Assembly: GCF_021976095.1 (NCBI RefSeq)
Contig: NW_025813486.1
Coordinates: 9,560,230 to 9,624,229, forward strand
DNA from: Xenia sp. Carnegie-2017
Taxonomy: Eukaryota > Cnidaria > Anthozoa > Malacalcyonacea > Xeniidae
DNA: 64,000 nt
Direction: 5' to 3'
A program made the translations under genes and the position numbers. The notes beneath the pieces were generated by a model, which worked only from the letters and a program-made list of their open reading frames with translations, ran no database searches and had not been told where the DNA came from. This document shows positions 13,873 to 25,632 of this stretch, piece after piece (the stretch's first letter is position 1; each line of letters starts with the position of its first letter).

Positions 13873-16800
13873 TGGTTCATCCTGCATTTATAAGCAGCAA
13901 AAAAAAACCATGAAGCAGTAGAATTACGTGTAACAGACCAAACGTCTATTCCGCAAACCATAGTGAACGCATCTTTTATGTAATTATGTATTGACGTACA
14001 TAACGTTCGTATATTATTTATATAGATTTATGTAATAGCATTAGAGAGAATAGTTAATCCTACTTTTACACAAACCAGCTACTTAAACTTAAACTCCACT
14101 GTTCGATACACAACTAAATTTGTTTCTTCTTTATATTGCTTACGAAACAATACACTTTAGTGCTTTATTTCTGCATGCAATTCCCTTTGTCATTTAAGAC
14201 TTCTATTAACTAAGGCGTGATGAGTTATAATTTGAACATTGTTTGAACATAAAAAAATCTGCAATCAAGTGAAGGTTCTTAAAAACATATCCGGTGAATT
14301 ACAATGCACTTGTTTTGGCAAAAAAATTGGTTCAGGATCCTGTGTTCTGACTTGTGGAAATCTGTTTTACTGCAAGCGAGATCTGTTCATTTCGCTGTTT
14401 CAAATTCAATAAATGACAATTGACATTTGCATTTTTTTTAATTATGTAGTTGCTGCAATTATTAAGCATAATAAAGTTATTACCATAAACAGCAGTTTAA
14501 TAAACCGGATAATTTTACACTTCTGGGACTTTGTAATGTTTAAAGGTTTCGACAGTTTTAAAGCAAAGCAAACTAAAAGTACTATCATTCACTGATTCAT
14601 ATCTCAGATTTATTCCGTCACTGCTCTGTAAAGGTAAAGCAACATTAAATAAGTTATAACAGCCGTAAAACGTTAATATATTTTTCATAACTTGCAAACA
14701 AAGATAGACAAGCACGTGTAACTTTAACCAAGCGGAACAAATAGCTAGAAGGCTAAATCATCTCATGCAGATTTCATTTTATGCACTCATAATCATTTGT
14801 GCAAAATCTGTTTTTCTTTGGAACACAGTGCATAATTCTGCTTTTCCAATAATGTTAATACCATCAATGAAACATATTCCCATGGTTTATGGTAGAAATT
14901 GGCTCATAATTTTGCTCGGACGCAGAATAAAAACAACTGTATACCTAACCGCCTGCTCTATGTACACAGTGTATATTTCATAAACGTTCACAATGTACCA
15001 TTACGAAAAGTTAGTTTACTCCAGAAAAGGGAAAATTACAAACGGACAATTAAGCAACGATCCTTCATGCCTGATACTTGACTTTTACCCTCAACATTCG
15101 ACCATTACATCTGAAGATAGTTTCCCAGCGTTGTAAAGTTGAAATAAAACAATAAGGGGAAAGTTTTGTGCAAAATATTCCACTATTTAACGCAAATAAT
15201 GCATTATACACATTAAATCGCCAAGTACAAATCCTATTGAAATATCTTTGATTTTAAATGATTTCTTTTGCGGCTGCACCAATTTACCTAATATGTGACG
15301 GGTATTATTTTTTAAATTGTAAAATTTTTACATTGTAAATTGTTAAACTCTTAATGTGTACGTCTACACAAGCTTATTAATTATAATTGTGTCTGGAAAA
15401 AAATACAATTTCAAGCCTGATATTTTTTAATTTAATATATTTACATGCTCAGTAGTTTATATGTTATACGAAATTCGTATAAGTATCTTGTTCATAATAG
15501 TTGCTACTTTGGAACAAAAACGCTTTAGTTTTTGGCATGTTTATAGACATACGAAAAGAAACAACTACAGGAAAATGAAGAAACTTCTAATTGACGAAAA
15601 ATTGTGTACATTTGATGTTAAGTTTTATGTGAAAAGTTTGATTGCTAAATTAAGAAAAGGATTTGTGTTTTGTTTTATTTTTCACTTCTGCAGTGTGCAT
15701 ACATTGCGTGAAGAGACTGGGATCGATAGACATACCAATTTTAATTGACACAGTTGATCAGCCTTCTACAATTTAAATTCGATTCACGTCAAAAACCAGC
15801 CTGACCGGTTTTTAGGAAATCTTTGAGTAACCATTTACAACCAGTCCAACCAGTTTACTGTCGTTTAACGCAAACTGGAGGTCATTAGAACACAATAAAG
15901 AATGCACGGAGTGATAGCAATGATCGTAAATACTCGTAACGGAGTATGTGTGATCGTGAAGAAATCAAGAAGACTTAAAATGTATATGTCATAATTACCA
16001 TTTTTTCACCAAAGATTGACCGTGAAATAACATTTCAAATGTTATAAGTAATTGATACAAAAATTTTTAAGAGGTATTAAATTGGCTTCAAACATGCGAA
16101 ATTGTAGGTTTTTTGAAATCATGACCGGGAAAAAAGAAGTCTAAGTACGAAAGCACATTGTGATGTCATACAAGGCACAGAAGTCAATTAATCAGTATAG
16201 ATTTGTATTAGCTACACTGTCGGCAAGTAAATACTTAAACTCAAAATATCTGAGATGTATTGAAAACATGTCAACTAAAATGAATCGTAAAGAATTTACA
16301 TCATCGGAGCAATCCATTATTAAGGGGATAATATAATTTGAGCCGACAGAAAAGACTTGATAAACTCCACAGACCACACCAACGAGACATTGCACAGTTA
16401 ACAATAACAATGTACAATGTAGCTGCTCTTTCAATATTCACAGGGTTCGTACAGTGCTAAAGATAACATAATAACATTAAAAAAAATTATCAAAACTGAA
16501 ACAAAAACATTTTTCTAAGGAGTTCAGAGAAAATGGACAAACATATTTTTAATGCTATTATATTTGATACCCTTTTATGCTCGATAAAAGAGATCAGTGA
16601 ATGCTTCCTGTTATTCCGCTTCGTGGCTTGAATTCGTATATAATACGGAAACATTGAAGCGATATTTGATTTGCAGCATCTAATATGTTGGTACGCAGGT
16701 ATGAAACACATTTTGAGGGCATTTTTCGTTTTCGTCAAGCTAAAAAAAATCAAAACTGCATACATTGCAAATCTAAAGTAATGGTGATCAATTAACTTCC

Positions 16801-17050
16801 GTGCCTTGTATGACGTAAAAATGCGCTTTCGTACTCAGACGCTTTTCTCCCGGCCATTATTAAAAAATCCCAACATTTTGCATGCTTTGAACCAAACATC
16901 TCTTAAAGTGCAAAAAGTTTTCTATCGATCAACTATATTATTTGAATTGTTTTTTGACAGACCACCTTTGGTGAAAAAAATGGTAATTATGTCTTATACA
17001 CAATTACACATTACAGAATATCCTATATTCAGTGTATTGGCACGTACCTT
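13873..17050. other. AT-rich stretch without a supported gene
   Basis: Several 60-95-codon frames exist (for example at 15,461-15,748 plus and 16,192-16,434 minus) but none shows a family signature, splice support or conserved composition. The only recognisable content is a weak relic of the WD40-SOCS upstream flank, listed separately. Confidence 0.45.
15080..15235. repeat. Third, strongly diverged copy of the WD40-SOCS upstream flank
   Basis: The order of short matches ACCCTCAAC, TTGTGCAAAATATTCC, AACGCAAAT and CATTATACACATTAAA parallels 12,610-12,750 and 28,610-28,740. Similarity is too weak to extend into coding sequence. It suggests an older duplication of the same region. Confidence 0.45.
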
Positions 17051-17063
17051 ATCTTTCTGGTAA

Positions 17064-17858
17064 GTACGTCTTTTTTAACGCCATTTGGTGATATCAGAAT
17101 CTCACATTCTACAGGCAAGACTTTATCTTCCGAAGCAGCTTGGTAATAAAACTGAAACAAACAATAATTATAGACATATTCAAAATTGTTTTAAGAGCAG
17201 GAAGTAGTATTAGTAAGATGATACCATTTTCACAAGAATATTCATAACAACAAAATCAGGAACACGCTCAAGGACATCCAAAAACAAGATTTTCGCGTAG
17301 TCTGCATTTGCTTGTTCAGTTTTGAGCTGCGGGAGTTGCTTCTTCAAATGAGATCGTATTTCTCTTTGCGTGTAGTCTTTTCTCACAAACAAATGATCAA
17401 TACCATGGTTTATTAAAATAAAGGTTAATTGTAATAAACATAAATGGTTTAATACAAAAAAAGGTTTTAATATACTATAACTGATTTTAAAAGAAACTAT
17501 CTTTTGTTTATGAAACAACATAATATGTCATTTAAGAAATTTAAAATTGAACTTTAAGCCCGTTTCAAACGTCAAACTTTGCGCAAACCGAATGCATTCA
17601 AGACAAAAATAAATGAGATGAAATTTCTAATTATTTTTTGTGTAAGTGCACTCGGCTCGTAGAAAGATCAACGTTTGAAACGGGTATAACTCTCTCACGA
17701 TTTGTAAATCTGCTTACTCTTGAGTCCATATAGACAAAATTTTGAACAGCCTCTGTGAATATGAATATTATAGCAAAAAACGACGTCACATGAATTATGA
17801 CGATAAAGGTGCCAAAGATCTCCTTATTACTTCTGATGTCTAAACTTGGCAAAGACAT
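17064..17858 (-). CDS. Putative small multi-exon gene, possible type II membrane protein (unrecognised)
   Basis: On the minus strand a frame from 17,858 begins MSLPSLDIRSNKEIFG. It has one strongly hydrophobic segment (about residues 16-35: TFIVIIHVTSFFAIIFIF), giving a short cytoplasmic N-terminus and one membrane anchor, then VYMDSRVSRFTNRE. A second candidate exon lies at about 17,395-17,218 (RKDYTQREIRSHLKKQLP, later KILFLDVLERVPDF), preceded by a TTGTTTGTGAG-type acceptor. A third lies at about 17,153-17,064 (FYYQAASEDKVLPVECEIL), preceded by TTGTTTCAG. Amino-acid composition looks protein-like, but donors are weak and phases are not proven. I recognise no family. The layout would suit a Golgi type II enzyme, but that is a guess. 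Confidence 0.3.
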
Positions 17859-19640
17859 TTTAAGAGATAAAGGTTCATTGAAAAAGGTGATGAGGAGGAA
17901 ATGTCCTAGACATACAAGTGGTTTCAGTTTCTAAGTACGCCAAGAAATGAGTGAAAGGATAACGAGGAAAGTCCGAGAATGCTTCCCATTGGTGCTCCAG
18001 TCGAGACGAGAGACCTCGTAGGTCTTTCAACATCAACGACAACTCGATCTCAATTAAACAATCCGCACACCAACATGAAAGATGTCCAGTTTAGCCATAC
18101 CAAACACTTTTAAATTAAGCATCGCACAGTGAACGGAGCTTTAGGCCTTTGAAAAGTTGAGGTACATGATTTCTGAGAAATATTAAGGTGATATAAAAGC
18201 TGGTCTCACAGGAGCAATTGTGAAGAAAACAATCTTTTGAAGAGCTAATGAGGTGGGATATACGACCATGAAATCATAAAAAGACGGAGCAATGAAAAAA
18301 TGGGTCTATTTTTCTCTGCTGGTTCCCATGAATCTTTATTGTAGATGGAAGTCAGATTTTCTGATTTCGTCATGGAGAAAGCACCAGTGAGCGATTCAAG
18401 ATTATTTGTTGACTATTCAATGTGTATCTAAAATACCTACTATATATGTTATATCTGAAAGTAGTTCTTAATGGGGTGGTGTTGAAAATTGATGGTTGTG
18501 GTAAAGTGGAATGTTAGGAATGTTAAGGTTGTTTTGGTAGTATTTAACTACGAACGACTAGAACGATAATAAACAATGTGAAAAAAACTTAATGATTTCT
18601 TGCTCTTAGATACCTTTTATTTCTTGTTTTTGTTCAATCCTCTGTATTGTTGATGAATGATGGCCAATTAACTGAAAATCGACCCATTTTACACCACCCA
18701 AGACTACTGTGGGGGTGGTGGTGGGGTGATGTGTTTAAAGCAGCCTATTGTCTTTGTGAATAAACTTAGTTAGGCACTTGACCAACGCATTTAACTCAGA
18801 AATTGAACGAAATACCTACTTTCCAGTGGCATATCTAAGTCTGAGTTCATACAATTTGATAGCTTGTTAATGAAAGTGTTACTGCATATCGACATTGCCA
18901 AATGATGAAACCCTATTATAACTTTCACTGTTGTGTGCAGATATTTTAATAATGGCTTATAAAATGACTAAAAAAACTTATAACCTCCTTTTTATAAACT
19001 AGTTATGTGTAATGTTGCAAGATTTAAAGAGTTTATATTTAGAGATCAAAATGAAAATTTTTTAACGGAAAACAATACATTAATCAGCACCATACTCACA
19101 TAATGAAGCCTGTTGCAAGATTACACAAAATATGATACCACCATGAAACCTTTACAAAATCGGTAATTTGTGAGGCTGAACATGGTAGGATATAGAAAGA
19201 AGCTGGAAACATCCCCCTTTAGCAATTTTATGGCTGGTTGCCAGAACTCAGCCTTCTATGACCGATCTTGCTGGAAACTGATTGCAAATTGTAAATGGCA
19301 CAATCTACATGCGATTAGGTACTATGAAAGGCAGGAAGATAACTCCCATTGTCAGTATTAGATTTACAATCTTCGAGATTACTTTAAGACAACTTCATCC
19401 CAATTTTTGATTGAACCTTCCAACTTCACATTCAAAGAAGTTTTGGCTGGCTGCAAAACATAATTGTAGTTAAAAGAAGCTGTTAAATTACGGATTTTAG
19501 CAGTGGTATTTTCTTAAACTGCATCATGTCAGGGTGAAAGGTCCATTTATTAAGTTGAAAATTTGGTTAATCCTGTAAAAACCTGGACTTCATAACATAA
19601 GTGTTCAAGCAAATACTTGCACATTCTGTGGGTGTCTGTA
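17859..19640. other. Non-coding stretch, nothing recognised
   Basis: There is no supported exon. A small G/T-rich patch (GTGGGGGTGGTGGTGGGGTG, near 18,708-18,727) is low-complexity only. Confidence 0.4.
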
Positions 19641-19653
19641 GACCCATACGCCT

Positions 19654-22216
19654 ATGTCTTCTAAGCCCCTGATTGACATGTTCTTGTTAAAATCCGTAAA
19701 AACATTATATTTGAGAAGGGCTTTATCCTTTGAAGCCAACACTTTTCAGATTGACTCTTATCGAGATCTTCTCGTGGTCCTTGACGAAGAATCAAAGCTC
19801 TTGACAAACTTCAACACTCCCATGGGTCGCTATTGTTTCAAATGCCTCCCATTTGGTTTGGTATCTGCACAGGATATCTTCCAGAGAAAGATTGACGAAA
19901 CATACGACGGATTGCTAGGAATCATCTGCATCGCCGACGACATCGTAGTTTACGGCAAAGACGACAGGACACATGACGAAAATCTTTTTCGAGTGATGGA
20001 GAGAACCAAAGAACGTGACCTGTCTCTCAATTATGACAAATGCCACATCAAGCAGAGCAGCATTGGCTTCTACGGACACATCTTGACCAGCGAAGGAATC
20101 AAACCCGACCCATCCAAGGTATCTGCCATCAAAGATATGAAGCAACCTCAGAATGTGAGCCAGTTGCTATCATTCCTGTCATCAGCCAAATACCTCGCTC
20201 CATTCACCCCAGAACTATCTGATCTCTGCGCACCACTCAACAAACTCACTCGAAAAGATGTTGATTTCCAGTGGGGACCTGAACATCAGGAAGCTTTCGA
20301 GCGAATCAAAGACAACATCGCAAATGTTGGAGTCCTAGCTTATTTCGACCCGACAAGGCCTGTGACAATCCAGTGTGACGCATCAACGGAAGGACTCGGA
20401 GCCATACTCTATCAAGACAACAAGCCAGTAACAGTTGCCAGCAAGACCCTAACGAACACAGAATAGAACTATAGCAATATCGAGCGAGAGATGCTTGCCA
20501 TAGTCTTCGCTTTGACAAGATTTCATCACTACACGTATGGACGCCACGTATTAGTGGAATCAGATCACAAACCCTTGGAATCAATTACTAAGAAACCAGT
20601 CTCAACTGCAAGTCCCCGGATTAAGCGAATGCTACTCAAGATCCAACCATATGACTACACTGTGAAATATGTTTCTGGAAAACAATTGCCAGTTCCCGAC
20701 ATGCTTTCAAGATCACCACTTCCTGGACCAGAGATACCTCAACTAGACGTCAGCATCGGATCTCTTGCACACATGACTACGAGCCGGCTCGAAAAAAGTC
20801 AAGATTGCAACACATCTTGATCCGTTACTTCAGAAACTTACACACCAAGTCATGGTAGGATGGCCTGAGCATCGCCAAAACTGCCCCATCGACCTTCACC
20901 AGTTCTGGAATTTCCGTGACGAGATAGCTGTACATGATGGTATTCTCATGAAAGGTGATCGTGTAATCATCCCAAAGACATGCCAAGCCGAGATACTTCA
21001 CCAGATACACACAGGACATCAAGGAATCGAGAAATGTCGACTTCGTGCTAGACAAGCTGTCTACTGGTATGGCATTGACAAAGACATCAAGGACATGGTA
21101 AAAAAGATGTGCTTCCTGCCAGCAACACCAAACTTCAAATCCTAAAGAAACGATAATTCAACAAGAAGCACTGAAACCTTGGGAAAACGTGTCATCAGAC
21201 TTGTATCACTGGAACAATGCTAACTACCTGTTACTTGTCGACTACTATTCCTCATACCTTGTTGTGAGGAAACTATCATCAACCAGATCTTCAGACATCA
21301 TCAGAAACTTAAGGCCATTTTCGCTGAATTTGGCATACCCCGAAAATTAGTGAGTGACAATGGCCCTCAGTATGCATCACAAGACTTCGAGAATTTCACC
21401 AAGGAATATGGATTCGAACACTCAACCAGTAGTCCACACTACCATCAAGCTAACGGGAAGGTTGAACGCTTCGTCGCTACTGTGAATAATACCTTACAAA
21501 AATGCAAAGAAACGCATCAAGACCCAGCATTAGCTCTTTTGGCTGTACGAAACACACCAATTTCCTCTACAGTACCTTCACCAGCGGAACTTATGTTCCA
21601 ACGTAAAATCGACGATGGACTTTCGTTCAAGAGTTCCTTTCACCAGACCGCTCAACAAGACATTTCTCAGCACAGACAAAGCCATGTCCAGCGATACGAC
21701 AAAAGAGCCCGCGATCGACCAGATCTTTCTATTGGCCAGAGTGTACGGATACAGAATCCAACCACCAAACTCTGGGATCCTGCTATTGTTACACAGAAAC
21801 TAGTAGAACCAAGATCATATGAAATCAAAGCCAGCAATGGAGCCACCTATCGCCGCAACAGAAGGCATATCAACACCACAAATGAAGACTTCACCAACAC
21901 AGATACAGAAGACCTTACAACTTACTCAGAAACTGAACCGCTGCCAGACGATCCAGCAAGGACAACTTCATCCTCTTGTCGCGCAGTACCACAAGATAAT
22001 ATTGTCATAACCAGATCAGGAAGAATTAGCAAACCCCCACAGAGACTTATTAATATGTAGCTACTTTGATATTTTAGAGAAAGGGGAATGTTATGATATA
22101 CTCATGTTAGATTTGTTTACATTCATATGCAAATTGTTATAGAATCACGTGATATGTAAATTACCTCGTGGTATGTAAAAGAATTCATTAAAGAGTTTAA
22201 GTCGATACCACAACAC
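19654..22216 (+). mobile_element. Ty3/Gypsy LTR retrotransposon, 5'-truncated pol plus start of 3' LTR (fossil)
   Basis: The plus strand encodes, in family order, reverse transcriptase (about 19,730-20,240: MGRYCFKCLPFGLVSAQ, VVYGKD, GHILTSEGIKPDPSK), RNase H (about 20,330-20,700: VTIQCDASTEGLGAILYQD, FHHYTYGRHVLVESDHKPLE), the integrase zinc region (about 20,990-21,120: HTGHQGIEKCR), the integrase core (about 21,190-21,560: SDNGPQYAS, HYHQANGKVERF) and a C-terminal segment ending near 22,060. A purine tract (AGAGAAAGGGGAA) then precedes TGTTATGATATACTC at about 22,088, a credible 3' LTR start. Gag, protease and the 5' LTR are missing. The reading frame has a handful of breaks, so this is a dead fossil of moderate age. 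Its LTR is cut short at about 22,216, where a Penelope-like element begins. Confidence 0.9.
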
Positions 22217-23735
22217 ATTGAAGGCCATAAATATGTTCGCAAATACTGGGCCTAGGGGGCTGCCCATAGCCACACCATCGATCTGTTGAAAAACTTGGCC
22301 GTTAAAGAAGAAATGACAGTTTTTGACGGAGAGAGAGAGAAGTTGAGTGAATTGTGAACGGTCAAGGCCTTGAAAGGACGTGTTAGTGGAGAAGATGTGA
22401 AGAGTTATTATGACGATTGTTTCATCAACTGGGATGTTGGTGAACAATGATTTAACATCAAAGCTCGCCATCACAACGTTATTGGCGTTAATGTCACTTT
22501 GTAAAAGATCTTGGACAAAAGAGAAAGAGTCCTTGATAACATGGGAGCTGGCGGAGATTGGTGTAAGGAAAGGAATAAAGAATTTGGCTAGCTTGTAGGA
22601 GTGGTGGTCAATACTAGATAAGATTGGCCTTAGAGGGATGGAGGATTTATGGGAGTCCATATAGTATGCCGATACGTGTACCAGTGGGATAAAGTTCGTT
22701 CTATGTTTTTTCATTTATGCATTTTTCTGCCTTTAGTTTTCTCAGCAATGTCATTACTTGATTCTCGCGTTTCAGTGTAATTTTGATGGCATCATCATTT
22801 AGAAGTTCGAATTTCGATGTGTCCGCTAGAATTTCCATCATCTTATTGGGGTAGTCGTTTTTATTCAGAATAACAACTCCGTTGCCTTTATCCGGTTTCA
22901 GGATGACTATGTTGTTGTCATTTCTCAGATCATTTAACGCTTTTAGTTCATTCTCCGTGTATAAGGCATTCGGTCGGCTGTAACTGCGAAAACCCGAGTA
23001 AGCTATGTCCTTTAGTTTAGCTTTAATTGAGTCAGGAAAAAAGCCAGAGGGTGTGTGGACAGGTTCTTGTTGAAGGCGATTGTAAAACTTCTCAAATGGT
23101 GTGAGGAAAGTGCACGAGTTTAGTTTGCCAGGTGGAACAGCAAAGTTGAGGCCCTTCGAAAGGATTTCTTTTTCTTTTTGGGTGATGAAACGATTTGAGA
23201 AATTGAAAACCACGTCGTCAGGGTTGATTGGGTTTGATTTAATCTGTCCAGTGCTAAGGCGAAATATCTTGCGGTCTTGGGTGCGTTGTTGATGGCTTAG
23301 TTTTTTTGAGTTCTCACGATCAGAAACATGTTTTAGGTGAATGAAGTCAAGATTTGAAACCAAAGATACCAGTCTTGAATGTGCGGTCGTAGCTTGTGAT
23401 GACAGTACTCGTATCTGAGCGTGCTTTGTGTTTATTTCTTCTTGTAACAATTTGTGTTGACATTGTCGATAGGCGCTAGAGGATGGCAATCTGCGATTAG
23501 CAACCTTAAACCATAGGAATCTTGGTATTATCGAGGGCTTTTTACACGTAATAAGGAACTCTAGGTCGAGTTTGGCTTTTCCATGCTTGAGTTCAAGACG
23601 CTGGAATTTCCTGAACGCTTCGAGTGCTCCGTTTTTGTAGCGTTTATTTAAAATCGTGGCCAGAGATTTGTCAGGCGGAAAGCGAATTTTCAATATGAAC
23701 ATAATAGCCCAACATAAGACTTTTAAAAAAAGCCT
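22217..23735 (-). mobile_element. Penelope-like element, minus-strand copy (5' and central part)
   Basis: Reading on the minus strand from 23,735, the copy has an N-terminal region typical of Penelope-like elements (basic helical stretch, then NDNNIVILKPDKGNGVVIL). It continues with the reverse-transcriptase core: MASFDVKSLFTNIPVDE, then QIDGVAMGSPLGPVFANIF. It ends at about 22,217, before the catalytic DD box and the endonuclease. Its N-terminal 364-codon frame is intact. It lies head-to-head with a second copy starting at about 23,736. The 5' end carries GGGCTATTATGTTCATATT, also found after the 3' end of the plus copy. Penelope-like elements are telomerase-related retrotransposons whose insertions are often inverted, tandem or partial. 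Confidence 0.9.
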
Positions 23736-25632
23736 TATAAACGTAACGGAGTTGTTATTCTGAATAAAAGATGATGGGAATTCTAGCGGACACATCGAAA
23801 TACGAACTTCTAAATGATGATGCCATCAAAATTACAATGAAACGCGAGAATCAAGTAAAGACGTCGCTGAGAAAACTAAAGGCAGAAAAATGCATAAATG
23901 AAAAAACATACAACGAACTTTATCTCACTGGTACAAGTATCGGCATACTATATGGACTCCCATAAAATTCATAATTCCTCCATCCCTCTAAGACCAATCT
24001 TATCTAGTATTGACCACTACTCCTACAAGCTAGCCAAATTCTTTATTCCTTTCCTTACACCAATCTCCGCCAGCTCCCATGTTATCAAGGACTCTTTCTC
24101 TTTTGTCCAAGATCTTTTACAAAGTGACATTAACGCCAAAAACGTTGTGATGGCGAGCTTTGATGTTAAATCATTGTTCACCAACATCCCAGTTGATAAA
24201 ACAATCGCCATAATAACTAATCACGTCTTCTCCAATAACACGTCCTTTCAAGGCCTTGACTGTTCACAATTCACTCAACTTCTCTCCCTCTCCGTCAAAA
24301 ACTGTCATTTCTTCCTTAACGGACAAGTTTATCAACAGATTGATGGTGTGGCTATGGGAAGCCCCCTAGGCCCAGTATTTGCGAACATATTTATGGCCTT
24401 CAATGAGAATTCATGGCTTCACATTTGTCCCTCCACCTTTAAACACCTTCTTTACCAACGTTACGTTGACGATTGCTTTCTACTCTTCCGATCATTGGAT
24501 CACATACCTCTTTTCCTTACCTATCTGAACCACCAACATCCTAATATCTCCTTTACATCTGAACTGGAAAAAGACAACACGCTCCCCTTTTTGACGTAAA
24601 AATAACTCGCTCAAACGGCAAGTTTTCCACCTCCGTGTGTCGTAAACCCACTTTTACTGGTCTCTTCACCAATTTCCATAGTTTCATTCCCATTCAATAC
24701 AAACGCTCCTTGATCTCCTCTTTACTTCACACAATTTTCAACCTCTGTTCCAGCTATGAACACTTTTATACCGAACTAGAAGTTTTTAGAAAATTGTTCA
24801 CCTTAAACAACTTCCCTTCAGACTTATTTAACAATTATGTTCACCGCTTCCTCAACATTACATTTGAACCCAAAGATCTTATTTACACTGCTATTAAGGA
24901 AATCATGTACTTCTGTCTCCCTTTCACTGGCCTACACTGTCTTCAGATTCGCACTCAAATCACTCGACTCTGCAATGCTGCCTTTCCTCATATCAACGTT
25001 CGCTTTGTTTTTCTTTCTTTCAGGCGTCTCTCCTCATTCTTTCCTTTTAAAGATAGGGTTCCTAAGCTCCTGAGATCAGGTGTTGTATACTCATTTAAGT
25101 GTCGATGCTGCTCAGCATTGTATGTGGGCCAAACCACGCGTCACTTACTCACCAGAATATCAGAGCACTTGGGAATCTCTCCCTTAACAGGGAAGCCTTC
25201 CTTATGTCCACCACCTTCTGCAGTTCTTTCTCATATAAGAAATATATCTCACTCTGCCGATTTTAATGATTTCTCAATTCTCCCTTCCTCCTCCGATAAT
25301 TACGACCTTATGATTCATGAAAGCCTTCTTATATCCAAACTTAAACCCTCTCTTAACACCCAAGGCAACTCGATCCCCCTTCACCTTCTTTAATACACCG
25401 CCATTCTCACTTAATTCCGTCATCTAAACTTCCTACTCCCCTCACATGTAATTTAACACCCTTTAATATATGCTTGTATTTAAAACCTCGTGTATATAAA
25501 TTAACTCAAATAATCTGAAGATGTCTTATTTAAGTTAAAGACGAAACGTTATTAATAAATCCTTCTCTATTTTATTATTGTGATGGCTTTTTAAAAGTTT
25601 TATGTTGGGCTATTATGTTCATATTAAAAATT
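23736..25632 (+). mobile_element. Penelope-like element, plus-strand copy with RT and GIY-YIG endonuclease
   Basis: This copy starts inside the RT region (GGAGTTGTTATTCTGAATAA at about 23,745, then MMGILADTSKYELLND). It carries the RT core (MASFDVKSLFTNIPVDK, GVAMGSPLGPVFANIF), the catalytic box (RYVDDCFLLF) and, in the final 252-codon frame (24,635-25,393), a GIY-YIG nuclease: SGVVYSFKCRCCSALYVGQ, TTRHLLTRISEHLG, then IHESLLISKLKP. That frame is separated from the RT frame by a short break. The 3' UTR runs to about 25,580. There a ~50-bp segment (GGCTTTTTAAAAGTTTTATG and GGGCTATTATGTTCATATT) repeats the 5' start of the minus copy, the pseudo-LTR signature of tandemly arranged Penelope-like elements. 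Confidence 0.92.
25515..25560 (+). other. Hammerhead-ribozyme-like motif in the Penelope 3' end (tentative)
   Basis: CTGAAGA (fits CUGANGA) is followed after one T by GTCTT, a loop, AAGAC, then GAAAC. The GTCTT/AAGAC pair could form stem II and GAAAC matches the second core box. Penelope-like elements are known to carry hammerhead motifs in their terminal repeats. The extra T after the first box and an unverified stem III argue against activity. I rate this as suggestive only. Confidence 0.3.

Noticed and set aside
13773-13961. 62-codon minus-strand frame with several cysteines
   Set aside because: It arises from the GC-rich repeat fragment at 13,789-13,872. No conserved pattern is seen.
16192-16434. 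Further WD40 fragment of the SOCS-box family on the minus strand
   Set aside because: I compared it by eye with copies A and B and found no sustained match. The hydrophobic start is not WD-like.
16806-17063. 85-codon plus-strand frame followed by a good-looking donor (CTGGTAAGTACG)
   Set aside because: It has no family resemblance, no partner exon on the plus strand, and composition typical of random AT-rich frames.
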